In this document: piece by piece, positions 6,756 through 14,823 of the stretch
Layout of the letters: the number at the start of each line of letters is the position of its first letter
Position numbering within the stretch: position 1 is the stretch's first letter
Origin: Oceanisphaera arctica
GTDB lineage: Bacteria > Pseudomonadota > Gammaproteobacteria > Enterobacterales > Aeromonadaceae
NCBI RefSeq assembly: GCF_002936955.1
Contig: NZ_MPZM01000019.1
Location: forward strand, 1 to 51,161
Length of the DNA stretch: 51,161 nt
Direction: 5' to 3'
Translations under genes and position numbers: made by a program
The notes under the pieces: generated by a model
What the model was told of the DNA's origin: nothing
Seen by the model: only the letters and a program-made list of their open reading frames with translations
Databases searched by the model: none

Positions 6756-8113
6756 ACCCACCCCGCATCCTGCTCATTGACGACGAGCCCGCCTTTCGCA
6801 CCCTGAGCGCCCAGTGGCTGGAGTCCGAAGGCTATGAGGTCAACACCGGCGCCAGCCTGGATGAGCTGAGCGCGCAGTTGCCGCATTTCGACGCGGATCT
6901 GATCCTGCTCGACCTGTCGCTGCCGCCCCACTTCGATCCGCAGCAAACCCTGGCGGCGCTGCCCCGCTTCATCGACCGGCCGGTGATCATCCTCACCGGT
7001 CATGGCGAGCGCGAGCTGGCGCTGGAAGCCCTGCGCCAAGGGGCCTGGGATTTTCTGGCCAAGCCCATCGATCCGGACATGCTGGCCGTGGTGGTCAAAC
7101 GCGCCCTGACCAAACATCAGCTGGTGCGCGAGCTCAACAGCCTCAAGCATAAACAGGGCGGCCAGCAGGGGCTCGATAGCCTGATTGGTGCCTCGCCGTC
7201 GATGAACAGCATTCGCGCCCTGGTGCAACGCATCGCCCCCACCGATGTGCGAGTGCTGGTCACCGGCCCCTCGGGCACCGGCAAGGAGGTGATATCGAGG
7301 GCGGTGCATGACCTCAGCAATCGTGCCGCCGGCCCCTTTATCTCGGTGCACTGCGGGGCCATTCCCGCCGAGTTGCTGGAAAGCGAGCTGTTCGGCCATA
7401 CCAAAGGCGCCTTTACCGGCGCCGACAAGGCTCGCGACGGCCTGCTCAAGCTGGCCGACGGTGGCACCCTTTTTCTGGACGAGATAGGCGAAATGCCGCT
7501 GGCGATGCAGGTCAAGCTGTTGCGGGTGCTGCAGGAAGGCAGCTATTATCCGGTGGGCGGTCGAGTCCTGGAAACCATCGACGTGCGGCTGGTGTCGGCC
7601 ACCAACGCAGACTTGCCCGTAAAGGTAAAAACGGGGGCGTTTCGGGAAGACTTGTTCTATCGCATCAAGGGGGTCAACATCGACACCCGGCCGCTGGACG
7701 ACAGGCCCGAAGATATTCCCCTGCTGATCACCCATTTTCTGGAGCTGCAGACCCGGAACAATAAGCAACCGCCGCTGCACCCGGACACCGCCGCCTTCAA
7801 CTGGTTTATTCAACGCCGCTGGCCGGGCAACGTACGCGAGCTGAAAAGCGCCCTCGACAGCGTGGCCGCCATCGCCAGAAACGGCGTCATCACCCTGGAA
7901 GACATAGCCCTGCTCTACCCGGATGCCCAGCCTGACAGAGCACACAGCACAGCCCAACCCGGCGACAGCCTGGATGCCCAGGTGCGAGCACTGGAAATCA
8001 CCCTGATCAGTCAGGCGCTGGTCAAATTCGACCACAATCGCACCCACGCCGCCCAAGCCCTGGGCCTGTCCCGCCAGGGACTGCTGAAGAAAATAGAGCG
8101 ATATGGGCTTTAA
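6749..8113 (+). CDS. NtrC-family sigma-54-dependent response regulator
   Basis: 454 residues in three parts. The receiver domain (1-120) has the acidic pair D11-D12, phospho-site D55 in LILLDLSLP and a C-terminal Lys in FLAKPID. The AAA+ domain (about 145-375) has Walker A GPSGTGKE, the sigma-54 contact loop GAFTGA, Walker B TLFLDEIGE and the sensor region. The last part is a Fis-type helix-turn-helix ending THAAQALGLSRQGLLKKIERYGL. All parts needed for activation of sigma-54 polymerase are present. The gene overlaps the kinase gene. The nearest sigma-54-type promoter is the one in front of the cyd operon, which together with the paired dyads makes that operon the best target. The target is inferred; the family is certain. 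Confidence 0.93.
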   Translation: MLNPPRILLIDDEPAFRTLSAQWLESEGYEVNTGASLDELSAQLPHFDADLILLDLSLPPHFDPQQTLAALPRFIDRPVIILTGHGERELALEALRQGAWDFLAKPIDPDMLAVVVKRALTKHQLVRELNSLKHKQGGQQGLDSLIGASPSMNSIRALVQRIAPTDVRVLVTGPSGTGKEVISRAVHDLSNRAAGPFISVHCGAIPAELLESELFGHTKGAFTGADKARDGLLKLADGGTLFLDEIGEMPLAMQVKLLRVLQEGSYYPVGGRVLETIDVRLVSATNADLPVKVKTGAFREDLFYRIKGVNIDTRPLDDRPEDIPLLITHFLELQTRNNKQPPLHPDTAAFNWFIQRRWPGNVRELKSALDSVAAIARNGVITLEDIALLYPDAQPDRAHSTAQPGDSLDAQVRALEITLISQALVKFDHNRTHAAQALGLSRQGLLKKIERYGL

Positions 8114-8361
8114 GTCCCTTCGGGGAGCCGTAAGCCTATCTCTTGGTCACAAGTCGCTGAGAGCGAGCGCAATGCGAAGCAGCAGCGCGGTTGCACTCCG
8201 CCGACACGCTGCAAGCCCATCCATGGGTCGCTCGGCAAATGCCGTCCATGGCATTTGACGGTCGGCTACGGCAATCCCCGCTGCCGCTTCGTTACACTGT
8301 GGTGCCGTCTGTCAGATACTCACAGTCAACCCGGTGACCAATAAGGAGTGCTTCGCCGTGC

Positions 8362-8387
8362 CCGCTGCGCCATGGATGGCGCAGCGG
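8362..8387. repeat. perfect extragenic palindrome
   Basis: The arms CCGCTGCGCCAT and ATGGCGCAGCGG form a 12-bp perfect stem closed by GG. There is no T run, so it is not a normal terminator. Confidence 0.65.
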
Positions 8388-8422
8388 AGCCTACAGGGAG
8401 GTATTCACAGCGTGCCTTCGAG

Positions 8423-8451
8423 CCGTGCACTTTGACCGACAAAGTGCACGG
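8423..8451. repeat. perfect extragenic palindrome
   Basis: The arms CCGTGCACTTTG and CAAAGTGCACGG are perfectly complementary around ACCGA. It lies 36 bp after the palindrome at 8362-8387, and no T run follows on either strand. Confidence 0.65.
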
Positions 8452-8540
8452 GCTGGCTTCAAGTCTGCAGGGCGAGGGGTTACGGCATGATGGATATTGC
8501 TGCTATATTGCCCATCCTCCAACGTACAAGAGAACCACCG

Positions 8541-9152
8541 ATGGCACTGGACACCTGGCTTATCTATCTGGCGGCCATGATTGGCCTGTCGCTCACTCCC
8601 GGCCCCAACAGCCTGCTGGCACTGACCCACGGTGCCCTTTATGGCCGACGAAAGACTCTGTTTACCGTGGCCGGTGGCGCCATCGGTTTTTCCATCGTCA
8701 TCGCCCTGTCGCTGTTCGGCATCGGCGCCCTGTTGCAGGCGTCCACCACCCTGTTCATGGCGCTCAAGATCATCGGCGGCGCCTATCTGGTCTGGCTCGG
8801 CATTCAGCTGTGGCGGGCACCTGCTCCCAGCGCCGATACCGGTGAGCAGGCAAGTTATCGCAGCGGCGGATCCCTGTTTCGTCAGGGGCTGCTGTCGGCG
8901 CTGACCAACCCCAAGGCGGTGCTGTTTTTCGCCGCCTTTCTGCCCCAGTTCATCGACCCGGAGCGCGAACTGTTGATCCAGTTTGTGGTGATGGCGACCA
9001 CCTTTGCCCTGACCGAGTTTGTGACCGAAGTCTTTATCGCCAGCTTCGCCCAGCGCACCCGTTCCTGGCTTGCACGTAGCGGAAAGCGCTTCAACCGCAT
9101 TTGCGCCAGCCTGTTCGTGCTGCTCGGCGGCTGGCTGCCCTTGGCTCGTTAG
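8541..9152 (+). CDS. LysE/RhtB-family amino acid exporter
   Basis: 203 residues from the ATG at 8541; the family is usually 200-210 long. I did not use an upstream in-frame ATG at 8487 because the family signature starts at MALDTWLIYLAAMIGL. The motif SLTPGPNSLLALTHGALYG near residue 20 is the LysE/RhtB signature, and NPKAVLFFAAFLPQF lies in the second half. About six membrane helices are expected. These proteins export neutral or basic amino acids, homoserine lactone or analogues through the inner membrane; the substrate cannot be told from sequence. The gene stands alone and ends in a strong bidirectional terminator facing the convergent symporter gene. Confidence 0.88.
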   Translation: MALDTWLIYLAAMIGLSLTPGPNSLLALTHGALYGRRKTLFTVAGGAIGFSIVIALSLFGIGALLQASTTLFMALKIIGGAYLVWLGIQLWRAPAPSADTGEQASYRSGGSLFRQGLLSALTNPKAVLFFAAFLPQFIDPERELLIQFVVMATTFALTEFVTEVFIASFAQRTRSWLARSGKRFNRICASLFVLLGGWLPLAR

Positions 9153-9175
9153 ACCCGCCATAAAATCCCGCCCAT

Positions 9176-9215
9176 AAAAAAAACCGGCTGGCTCGAAAGA
9201 GCCAGCCGGTTTTTG
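9176..9215. terminator. bidirectional Rho-independent terminator
   Basis: The arms AAACCGGCTGGCTC and GAGCCAGCCGGTTT (9181-9212) form a 14-bp perfect stem around a GAAA tetraloop, with A and T runs outside. It separates the plus-strand exporter gene from the convergent minus-strand symporter gene. Confidence 0.93.
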
Positions 9216-9234
9216 CCTTGCCGAGCTGTCTTGG

Positions 9235-10602
9235 TTATTTCAGGTTGAAATAGAACACGATCAACAGGGCAATGGGCGACAGGTAGCGGATTATCGGAAA
9301 CCAGAGGCGATGCCAGCCGCCCAGCTCGGCGGCGGAGTGCTCGGGCTTCATCTTCCAGCCCACGAAGACGGCGGTCAGCAGGGCCCCCAGCGGCATCATG
9401 ATATTGGCGGTCAGATAATCATAGAGATCGAACAGTGTCTTGCCTTCGAAACGCGCGAACATGTCGAGCGGGGTAAAGCCGGACCATTCGTTGAGCGACA
9501 GCACGGTCGTAACCCCCACCAGCCAGGCCACCAGGCCGCCACCGACTGCCGCCTTGACCCGGCTCACGCCTTTTTCGTTCAGGTAGCTGACCAGCGACTC
9601 CAGCATGGAGATGGACGAGGTCCAGGCGGCAAACAGCAACAGCACGAAGAACAGGGTGGCGAAAAAGCTGCCACCGGCCATCTGGCCGAAGGCCACTGGC
9701 AGGGTGACGAAGATCAGCCCCGGGCCAGCACCCGGCTCCAGTCCATGGGCGAAGACAATGGGGAAGATGGCCAGCCCCGCCAGCAGCGCCACGCCGGTGT
9801 CCATAATGGCCACCACCACAGAGGTACGGGCGATGGGCACGTCTTTTTTCAGATAAGCGCCGTAAGCCATCATGGCGCCGCTGGCCAGGCTCAGGGTAAA
9901 GAAGGCATGACCCAGAGCCACCAGTATCGCCTCGGCGGTGAGTGCGGAGAAGTCGGGCTTGAACAGGAAGCTGACCGCCTCACCGAAGTGGCCTGTGGTC
10001 ATGGCATAGCCGACCAGGATCAGCAACAGCACGAACAGCGCCGGCATCAGCTTGGTGACCGCGCGCTCCAGGCCATGACGTACGCCACCGGCCGAGACCA
10101 GCACCGTCAGCCCCATGAAGATGGAATGCCACAGCAGCAGCTCGCCCGGCGACGCCAGCAAGCCGCCGAACAGGGCGCCGGACTCTTCTGCCGCTATGCC
10201 GCTGAAGTCACCACTGACAGCCGACAGTATATAAGGCATGGTCCAGCCGGCGATGACGCTGTAGAAGGACAGGATCAGGAAGGCCGCCAGGGTCGCCATG
10301 ATGCCGATACCGGCCCATCCCTTGCTGCGCTCCTCACTGGCTGCCACCGAGGTCATGGTGCCGATGGGGCTCTTGCCACCGCGACGACCCAGCATCACTT
10401 CGGCCATCATCAGCGGCAGGCCGATCACAGCGATACAGGCCAGATATACCAGCACGAAGGCGCCACCGCCGTTTTCACCGGTGATATAGGGAAACTTCCA
10501 GATATTTCCCAGACCCACCGCCGAACCCACCGCCGCCATGATAAAGGCAAAACGGCTGGACCACTGGGCCGGGTTGCCAGCCTGCTGATTGTTCTCCGCC
10601 AC
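9235..10602 (-). CDS. sodium-dependent symporter of the NSS (SNF) family
   Basis: 455 residues from a GTG at 10602, 11 bases after AGGAG. No ATG is available; a TTG at 10632 or a GTG at 10614 are alternatives, so the start is uncertain. Helix 1 carries the sodium and substrate site typical of bacterial NSS proteins (AAVGSAVGLGNIWKFPY, then GENGGGAFVLVY). About eleven helices are predicted, the usual bacterial number. Members import amino acids with sodium. The gene is just downstream of hppD on the same strand, so tyrosine or another aromatic amino acid is a reasonable guess; that is inference. A 9-bp inverted repeat followed by seven T lies directly upstream (10631-10681). Confidence 0.88.
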   Translation of the reverse strand: MAENNQQAGNPAQWSSRFAFIMAAVGSAVGLGNIWKFPYITGENGGGAFVLVYLACIAVIGLPLMMAEVMLGRRGGKSPIGTMTSVAASEERSKGWAGIGIMATLAAFLILSFYSVIAGWTMPYILSAVSGDFSGIAAEESGALFGGLLASPGELLLWHSIFMGLTVLVSAGGVRHGLERAVTKLMPALFVLLLILVGYAMTTGHFGEAVSFLFKPDFSALTAEAILVALGHAFFTLSLASGAMMAYGAYLKKDVPIARTSVVVAIMDTGVALLAGLAIFPIVFAHGLEPGAGPGLIFVTLPVAFGQMAGGSFFATLFFVLLLFAAWTSSISMLESLVSYLNEKGVSRVKAAVGGGLVAWLVGVTTVLSLNEWSGFTPLDMFARFEGKTLFDLYDYLTANIMMPLGALLTAVFVGWKMKPEHSAAELGGWHRLWFPIIRYLSPIALLIVFYFNLK

Positions 10603-10630
10603 GGGCGCTGCCACTCCTGTTACTGGACAC

Positions 10631-10681
10631 AAAAAAATGTCAGCTATTCTCCCCTACAACAGGTGTAAAGGTTAGCTGACA
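10631..10681 (-). terminator. long-loop hairpin plus T run between hppD and the symporter gene
   Basis: The arms TGTCAGCTA (10638-10646) and TAGCTGACA (10673-10681) are perfectly complementary with a 26-base loop. On the minus strand the second arm is followed at once by seven T. It may end the hppD transcript, whose stop lies 100 bases upstream, or act as an attenuator in the leader of the symporter gene. No aromatic-rich leader peptide is visible. Confidence 0.5.
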
Positions 10682-10779
10682 GTATGTCCTGCTAGTTTGC
10701 CATTAATGACTAAGATAAAAAATGGCTGGCGGTAGAAAATTCAGTTTTATGCTGACTTCATCACCCTCGGGTGCGGGGA

Positions 10780-11859
10780 TCATTCCCGTTTCAGTACTCC
10801 GCGGCGGATCTGATCTTCCTCTATAGACTCGAACAGTGCCTGAAAATTACCCTCACCGAAGCCTTCATTGCCTTTACGCTGGATAATTTCGAAGAAAATC
10901 GGCCCGATCACGGTGTCGGTGAAGATCTGCAGCAGCAGGCCCTGGCCCTCGGTGGGCGCCCCGTCCATCAGGATCCGGTTCTCTTGCAGGCGGGCCAGAT
11001 CCTCCCCATGGCCGGGCAGACGAGCATCCAGTTTTTCGTAATAGGTATCCGGTGTCGTCATAAAGCTCATGCCACCGTCACGTAAAGTTTCCACCGTGTG
11101 GAAGATATCGTCGGTGCCGAGGGCGATATGCTGAATACCCTCCCCTTTGTACTGCTGCAGAAATTCCTCGATCTGGCTCTTCTTGTCGGCAGATTCATTG
11201 ATAGGAATGCGAATTTTGCCGCAGGGACTGGTCATGGCCCGGGAGCGCAGCCCGGTGAGCTTGCCTTCGATGTCGAAGTAGCGGATTTCACGAAAATTGA
11301 AATGTTTCTCGTAGAAGCCGGCCCAGAGATCCATATGTCCCATTTCCACATTGTGAGTCAGGTGATCGATATAGGTCAGGCCCACGCCTTTGGGGTGCTG
11401 CTCCACGCCGGGCACGGGACGAAAGTCCACATCATAGATGCTCTGGTCGCCATAGCGATCCACCAGATAGATAAGGGAGCCGCCAATGCCCTCGATGGCC
11501 GGGATCTTCAGTTCCATGGGGCCGGCACCGGACGCAACCACGGTGCCGCCCTGCGCCGCCAGCTGCCGGATGGCGGCGGCCGCGTCTTTCACCCGAAAGG
11601 CCATGGCGTTGGCAGAGGGGCCATGAAGGCGGGAGAACTGCGCGGCCCGGCTGTTGGGCTCGGCATTGAGGATAAAGTTGATGTCGCCCTGGCGATACAG
11701 GGTTACGTCTTTGCTACGATGGCGGGCGATGGCCACAAAGCCCAGCCGCTCGAACAGTTCAGCCAGCCGCCGGGGCTCGTGAGAGGCATATTCCACAAAC
11801 TCGAAGCCATCGGTTCCCATGGGATTATCCCATAGGCCCTTGTCGTTGTTTGCCGCCAT
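10780..11859 (-). CDS. hppD: 4-hydroxyphenylpyruvate dioxygenase
   Basis: 359 residues, typical for the bacterial enzyme. It converts 4-hydroxyphenylpyruvate to homogentisate, the second step of tyrosine breakdown, in the cytoplasm with Fe(II). The three iron ligands are visible: His in YIDHLTHNV, His in GEGIQHIALGT and Glu in GPIFFEIIQRKG, the last embedded in the family's C-terminal block. The N-terminal vicinal-oxygen-chelate half is degenerate, as expected. The ATG follows AGGAGGGCATC. Other tyrosine-pathway genes (hmgA, maiA, fahA) are absent here, so the pathway is split or located elsewhere. The downstream NSS symporter may bring in the substrate amino acid. Confidence 0.95.
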   Translation of the reverse strand: MAANNDKGLWDNPMGTDGFEFVEYASHEPRRLAELFERLGFVAIARHRSKDVTLYRQGDINFILNAEPNSRAAQFSRLHGPSANAMAFRVKDAAAAIRQLAAQGGTVVASGAGPMELKIPAIEGIGGSLIYLVDRYGDQSIYDVDFRPVPGVEQHPKGVGLTYIDHLTHNVEMGHMDLWAGFYEKHFNFREIRYFDIEGKLTGLRSRAMTSPCGKIRIPINESADKKSQIEEFLQQYKGEGIQHIALGTDDIFHTVETLRDGGMSFMTTPDTYYEKLDARLPGHGEDLARLQENRILMDGAPTEGQGLLLQIFTDTVIGPIFFEIIQRKGNEGFGEGNFQALFESIEEDQIRRGVLKRE

Positions 11860-12049
11860 GATGCCCTCCTTTCACCAGATGATGCGCCATTAAGTATAAG
11901 AGTCAGGGGCATTCCCGGAGCGGAGCCGGGAAGACAAGGTGTAAAGAAAGGATGACAGGAGAAAAATACCGCTGTCGACGTTGGGATTCGCTTCACTCAT
12001 CGCCAACCTACGGCACGACAAAACCACAACGCCGATGTCTGGAGTGAGC
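11860..12049. other. upstream region of hppD, no gene seen
   Basis: About 190 bases between the hppD start and the first palindromic repeat. It should contain the hppD promoter, but I could not pick a convincing -35/-10 pair. A short plus-strand open frame here runs through the following repeats and has no family resemblance. Confidence 0.4.
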
Positions 12050-12213
12050 TGTAGGCGCTGCTTCAGCTGCGTAAACCCACAGACAATGCCAGATCTGCAG
12101 AATCGGCATTGTCTGCTCCGGCAGCTAAAGCGCCGGCTACAAAACCCGGCACCGTGCTGTGTCTGCAGAATCGGCGTCGTCTGATCCGGCAGCTAAAGCG
12201 CCGGCTACAAAAA
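12050..12213. repeat. composite palindromic repeat (family R), copy 1
   Basis: The left end TGTAGGCGCTGCTTCAGCTG (12050-12069) and right end CGGCAGCTAAAGCGCCGGCT (from about 12119) are imperfect inverted repeats. Between them is a second nested stem, GACAATGCC / GGCATTGTC. The right-end module is then repeated at 12185-12208. Related elements occur at 24360-24545, 29227-29395 and 48936-49210. Confidence 0.8.
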
Positions 12214-12223
12214 CCCGAAGAGG

Positions 12224-12420
12224 CTACCCCTGCCAGCGGCTGACGCCCGGATAGCCGCCTTCGAGCAGCTCCTTGATAAACACCGAGGGAATTTGATTGT
12301 CAGCCAGCAGAAATACCTGATGCCGGGCCCGGGTCAGGCCCACGTAGAACAGCCGCCGTTCCTCCGCATGGGGAAAGACTTCGGCGTCGGGCAGCAGCAA
12401 CTCCAACACGCCGTCGCCAT
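12224..12420 (-). pseudogene. detached 3' end of a helicase IV gene
   Basis: Read on the minus strand this segment encodes the last 60 or so residues of helicase IV, including VLELLLPDAEVFPHAEERR, FYVGLTRARHQVFLL and IKELLEGGYPGVSRW, then a stop. The intact helD at 25338-27353 ends with the same text, differing at only a few residues. At DNA level I count 26 mismatches in about 177 aligned bases, mostly at third codon positions. No helicase start or ATPase motifs are present, and the homology stops about 15 bases from the stop codon of the adjacent MFS gene. It is therefore a non-functional gene remnant. Together with the intact helD tail it brackets the 13-kb block between them in direct orientation. 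Confidence 0.85.
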
Positions 12421-12435
12421 GGTGATGGCAATGAC

Positions 12436-13653
12436 TCAACCTGCCTGATTGTCGATGGTGGAGCCAGCGGTCTTGTCCGCCAGCGGGCTGGTCTTTGGCT
12501 CCAGCAGACAGATCAGGGCCACCAGCGCCAGACTGGGCAGCATCACCAGGTTGACCCCTTCCCAGCCGAAGGTGGCCAGCACCTTGCCTGAAAAAAAGCC
12601 GCACACCGCCACGACCATAAACACGCAGAAATCGTTGAATGACTGCACTCGGGCCGCTTCATCCGGCCGGTAATAGCGGGTCAGCCAGCTGGTTGCACTG
12701 ACGAACATCAGGCTCCAGGCCACGCCCACCAGCAACAAGCCGCTGAAGTAATGCCAGAACGACATGCCCTGCAGGTTGATCAGTATCGCCAGCACAAAGA
12801 CACCGATGCCCGCGAGGATCAGCCGTTTGGGGCCAAACCGCTTGAGGAAGGGACCGAGAAAGAGTCCTGGCAGAAACATGCCAAGAGAATGAAACTGCAC
12901 CACCGTATTGGAGTCGCTGACATGAAAATGGGCGTGATTCATCGACAGCGGAGTGGCGATCATTACGAAGGCCATCATGGCAAAGGACACGGCCGCCGCC
13001 ACCATGGGCCGCCAGGCTCCGGCTTTCAATATCTGGCTCAGGGGGCGTCCACCGCCCATCCGGGGCCTAGTCTCGCGGACCGGTACCCGTAGCCACAAAA
13101 CCCCCATAGCCACCATCAGGCAGAGGGGAATAATGGCGGCGAAGCTGCCTACGAAGGGCACGCCATAGCCGAAGGACTCCCCCCAGGTCGACAGCCCCGG
13201 CCCCAGGATCGAAGCCACCACCGCCGCCCCTATCACCAGAGAGACAGCCTGATCCTTCATCGCGGTCGGCACCAGTTCGGCGGCGGCAAAGCGGATCTGC
13301 TGAGTCAGACTGAAATAGATGCCGAACAGCACGCAGGCGGCGATCAGCAACCAGAACTGGGACAGCATCAGCGCCGCCACCATCAGGCTGGCTCCGCCGA
13401 TGCCGAACAGTTGCCCCAGTATTATGCCCCACTTGCGGCCCAGCCAGGCCATCAGATAGGCCACCGGATAACTGGCCAGGGCGGAAAACACCGACTGAAT
13501 GGCAAACGGCAAGGTCGTCAGGGCCGGTGAGGGTGCCAGCTGAAAGCCCACCATGGAGATCAGACTGAGATAAATCAGCATACCCGACTGAGACAGCGCC
13601 ATACCGTAAGACAAGAGACCGATATTGAGCCAGTGTCGTGAACTCGAGAACAT
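12436..13653 (-). CDS. major facilitator superfamily transporter
   Basis: 405 residues from the ATG at 13653, with GGAG 7 bases upstream; an upstream in-frame start at 13692 lacks such a site. It has about twelve hydrophobic helices and a short cytoplasmic loop between helices 6 and 7 (VPVRETRPRMGGGRPLSQIL). The MFS loop 2-3 signature is only loosely kept (AWLGRKWGIILGQLFG). The overall build suggests a drug/metabolite efflux or uptake carrier of the proton-coupled type; the substrate is not evident. It follows the peptide-type ABC genes on the same strand, 162 bases after oppF-like, and may belong to the same regulon. The detached helicase fragment begins just beyond its stop. Confidence 0.8.
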   Translation of the reverse strand: MFSSSRHWLNIGLLSYGMALSQSGMLIYLSLISMVGFQLAPSPALTTLPFAIQSVFSALASYPVAYLMAWLGRKWGIILGQLFGIGGASLMVAALMLSQFWLLIAACVLFGIYFSLTQQIRFAAAELVPTAMKDQAVSLVIGAAVVASILGPGLSTWGESFGYGVPFVGSFAAIIPLCLMVAMGVLWLRVPVRETRPRMGGGRPLSQILKAGAWRPMVAAAVSFAMMAFVMIATPLSMNHAHFHVSDSNTVVQFHSLGMFLPGLFLGPFLKRFGPKRLILAGIGVFVLAILINLQGMSFWHYFSGLLLVGVAWSLMFVSATSWLTRYYRPDEAARVQSFNDFCVFMVVAVCGFFSGKVLATFGWEGVNLVMLPSLALVALICLLEPKTSPLADKTAGSTIDNQAG

Positions 13654-13815
13654 AGCAAACTCCGGGCCTGAACAGGCCATTTCAGCAAGCAATAGGGGGA
13701 AGGCAAATGATATCGCCTCCCCGTCCTGAACGGCGGCGAGGCGATTGAGATTAATAGACCACAGTGCTTACAGCACGAAAATGCCCGTCACCAAGGCACG
13801 TTTACCAACCGTTGC

Positions 13816-14823
13816 TTAACTGACAGACAAGGGATAATGACAGGCCACCTGCTGGGTCGCGCTGATATCCAGTGCCGCCGGGGTCGACTGCTTGCACTTG
13901 TCGGTGGCAAAGGCGCATCGGGGATGAAAGGCGCAGCCGGAAGGCGGCGAAATCGGGTTAGGTACCTCGCCGGTCACCGGAGTCCGCTCCTTGTGGATCA
14001 CATCCATGCTGGGGATGGCGTCCATCAGCATGCGGGTGTAAGGGTGACGGGGTCGATTGAAAACCTCTTCCACCGTGCCCACCTCCACCAGACGGCCCAG
14101 ATACATGATGCCGACCCGATCCGAGAAGTGGGACACCACCGACATATCGTGGCTGATAAACAGATAGGTCAGCCCCAGTTCGTCTTGCAGATCCTTCATC
14201 AGGTTGAGCACCTGGGCCTGCACCGAGACGTCCAGCGCCGAAGTCGGTTCGTCACAGATCAAAAACTCGGGTTCGCCGGCCAGGGCCCTGGCGATGGAGA
14301 TACGCTGACGCTGACCACCCGAGAACTCGTGGGGAAACTTGTCCATGTCCGATGCCGCCAGACCCACCTGTTCCAGCAACTGGCCCACCCTCTGTCGACC
14401 TTCTTCCCGGTTTTTGATCATACCGAACAGCACCAGCGGCTCGGCAATGATGCGATCCACCTTCCAGCGTGGATTCAGACTGGCGAACGGATCCTGAAAG
14501 ATCATCTGGCAACGGCGGCGAATATACTGGCGCTGCTCCCGACTGGCTTCGGCCAGCACTGTGCCCTGATAGCTGATATCGCCATCGGTCGGCTGGTACA
14601 AACCCGACAACAGTCGGGCTACCGTCGACTTGCCGCAACCGGACTCGCCCACCAGACTGAAGGTCTCTCCTCTGCGGATACTGAAATCGATGCCGCGCAC
14701 CGCGTGCACATAGGTTTTTTCCGCTCTGTTCAGCAGCCGGTGAATAAACGGCTTGGAGATATCGAACTTGATATGAAGGTTGCGTACCTCCAGCAGGCCT
14801 CTTTCTTCGGTAATCTCGCTCAT
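13816..14823 (-). CDS. oligopeptide/dipeptide-type ABC transporter ATPase, OppF/DppF-like
   Basis: 335 residues. The ATG at 14823 overlaps the stop of the preceding ATPase gene (TGATG), so I prefer it to the GTG one codon upstream. Walker A is GESGCGKSTVA, the signature is EFSGGQRQRIS, and Walker B LICDEPTSALD is followed by the switch His in FISHDMSVV. The C-terminal oligopeptide-ATPase extension has the Cys-containing GCAFHPRCAFATDKC motif. It is the second nucleotide-binding subunit of the importer encoded by the five genes upstream and would act at the cytoplasmic membrane face. It is the last gene of the ABC operon before the MFS gene. Confidence 0.93.
   Translation of the reverse strand: MSEITEERGLLEVRNLHIKFDISKPFIHRLLNRAEKTYVHAVRGIDFSIRRGETFSLVGESGCGKSTVARLLSGLYQPTDGDISYQGTVLAEASREQRQYIRRRCQMIFQDPFASLNPRWKVDRIIAEPLVLFGMIKNREEGRQRVGQLLEQVGLAASDMDKFPHEFSGGQRQRISIARALAGEPEFLICDEPTSALDVSVQAQVLNLMKDLQDELGLTYLFISHDMSVVSHFSDRVGIMYLGRLVEVGTVEEVFNRPRHPYTRMLMDAIPSMDVIHKERTPVTGEVPNPISPPSGCAFHPRCAFATDKCKQSTPAALDISATQQVACHYPLSVS

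Larger units (their letters stand above)
8114..8540. other. 427-bp hairpin-rich intergenic region without a gene
   Basis: No convincing coding frame is visible. Three strong hairpins occur: AAATGCC / GGCATTT (8237-8256), a 12-bp perfect stem with a 2-base loop (8362-8387), and a 12-bp perfect stem with a 5-base loop (8423-8451, arms CCGTGCACTTTG / CAAAGTGCACGG). They look like dispersed extragenic palindromes. The promoter of the following exporter gene probably lies in the last 80 bases. Confidence 0.6.

Noticed and set aside
6494-8056. 520-codon open frame on the minus strand opposite the kinase end and the sigma-54 activator
   Set aside because: It is antisense to two genes with complete family motifs, has Gln/Gly/Ala-rich composition typical of a GC-rich shadow frame, and no recognisable domain.
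9310-10668. 452-codon open frame on the plus strand opposite the NSS symporter gene
   Set aside because: It is a shadow of a clear transporter gene, with His/Gln/Gly-rich low-complexity text and no ribosome site.
11981-12184. 67-codon plus-strand frame upstream of hppD
   Set aside because: Most of it is palindromic repeat sequence, so the frame is by chance.
13684-13750. Possible terminator upstream of the MFS gene
   Set aside because: TCGCCTC and GAGGCGA can pair, but there is no T run and the stem is short, so I did not list it as a terminator.
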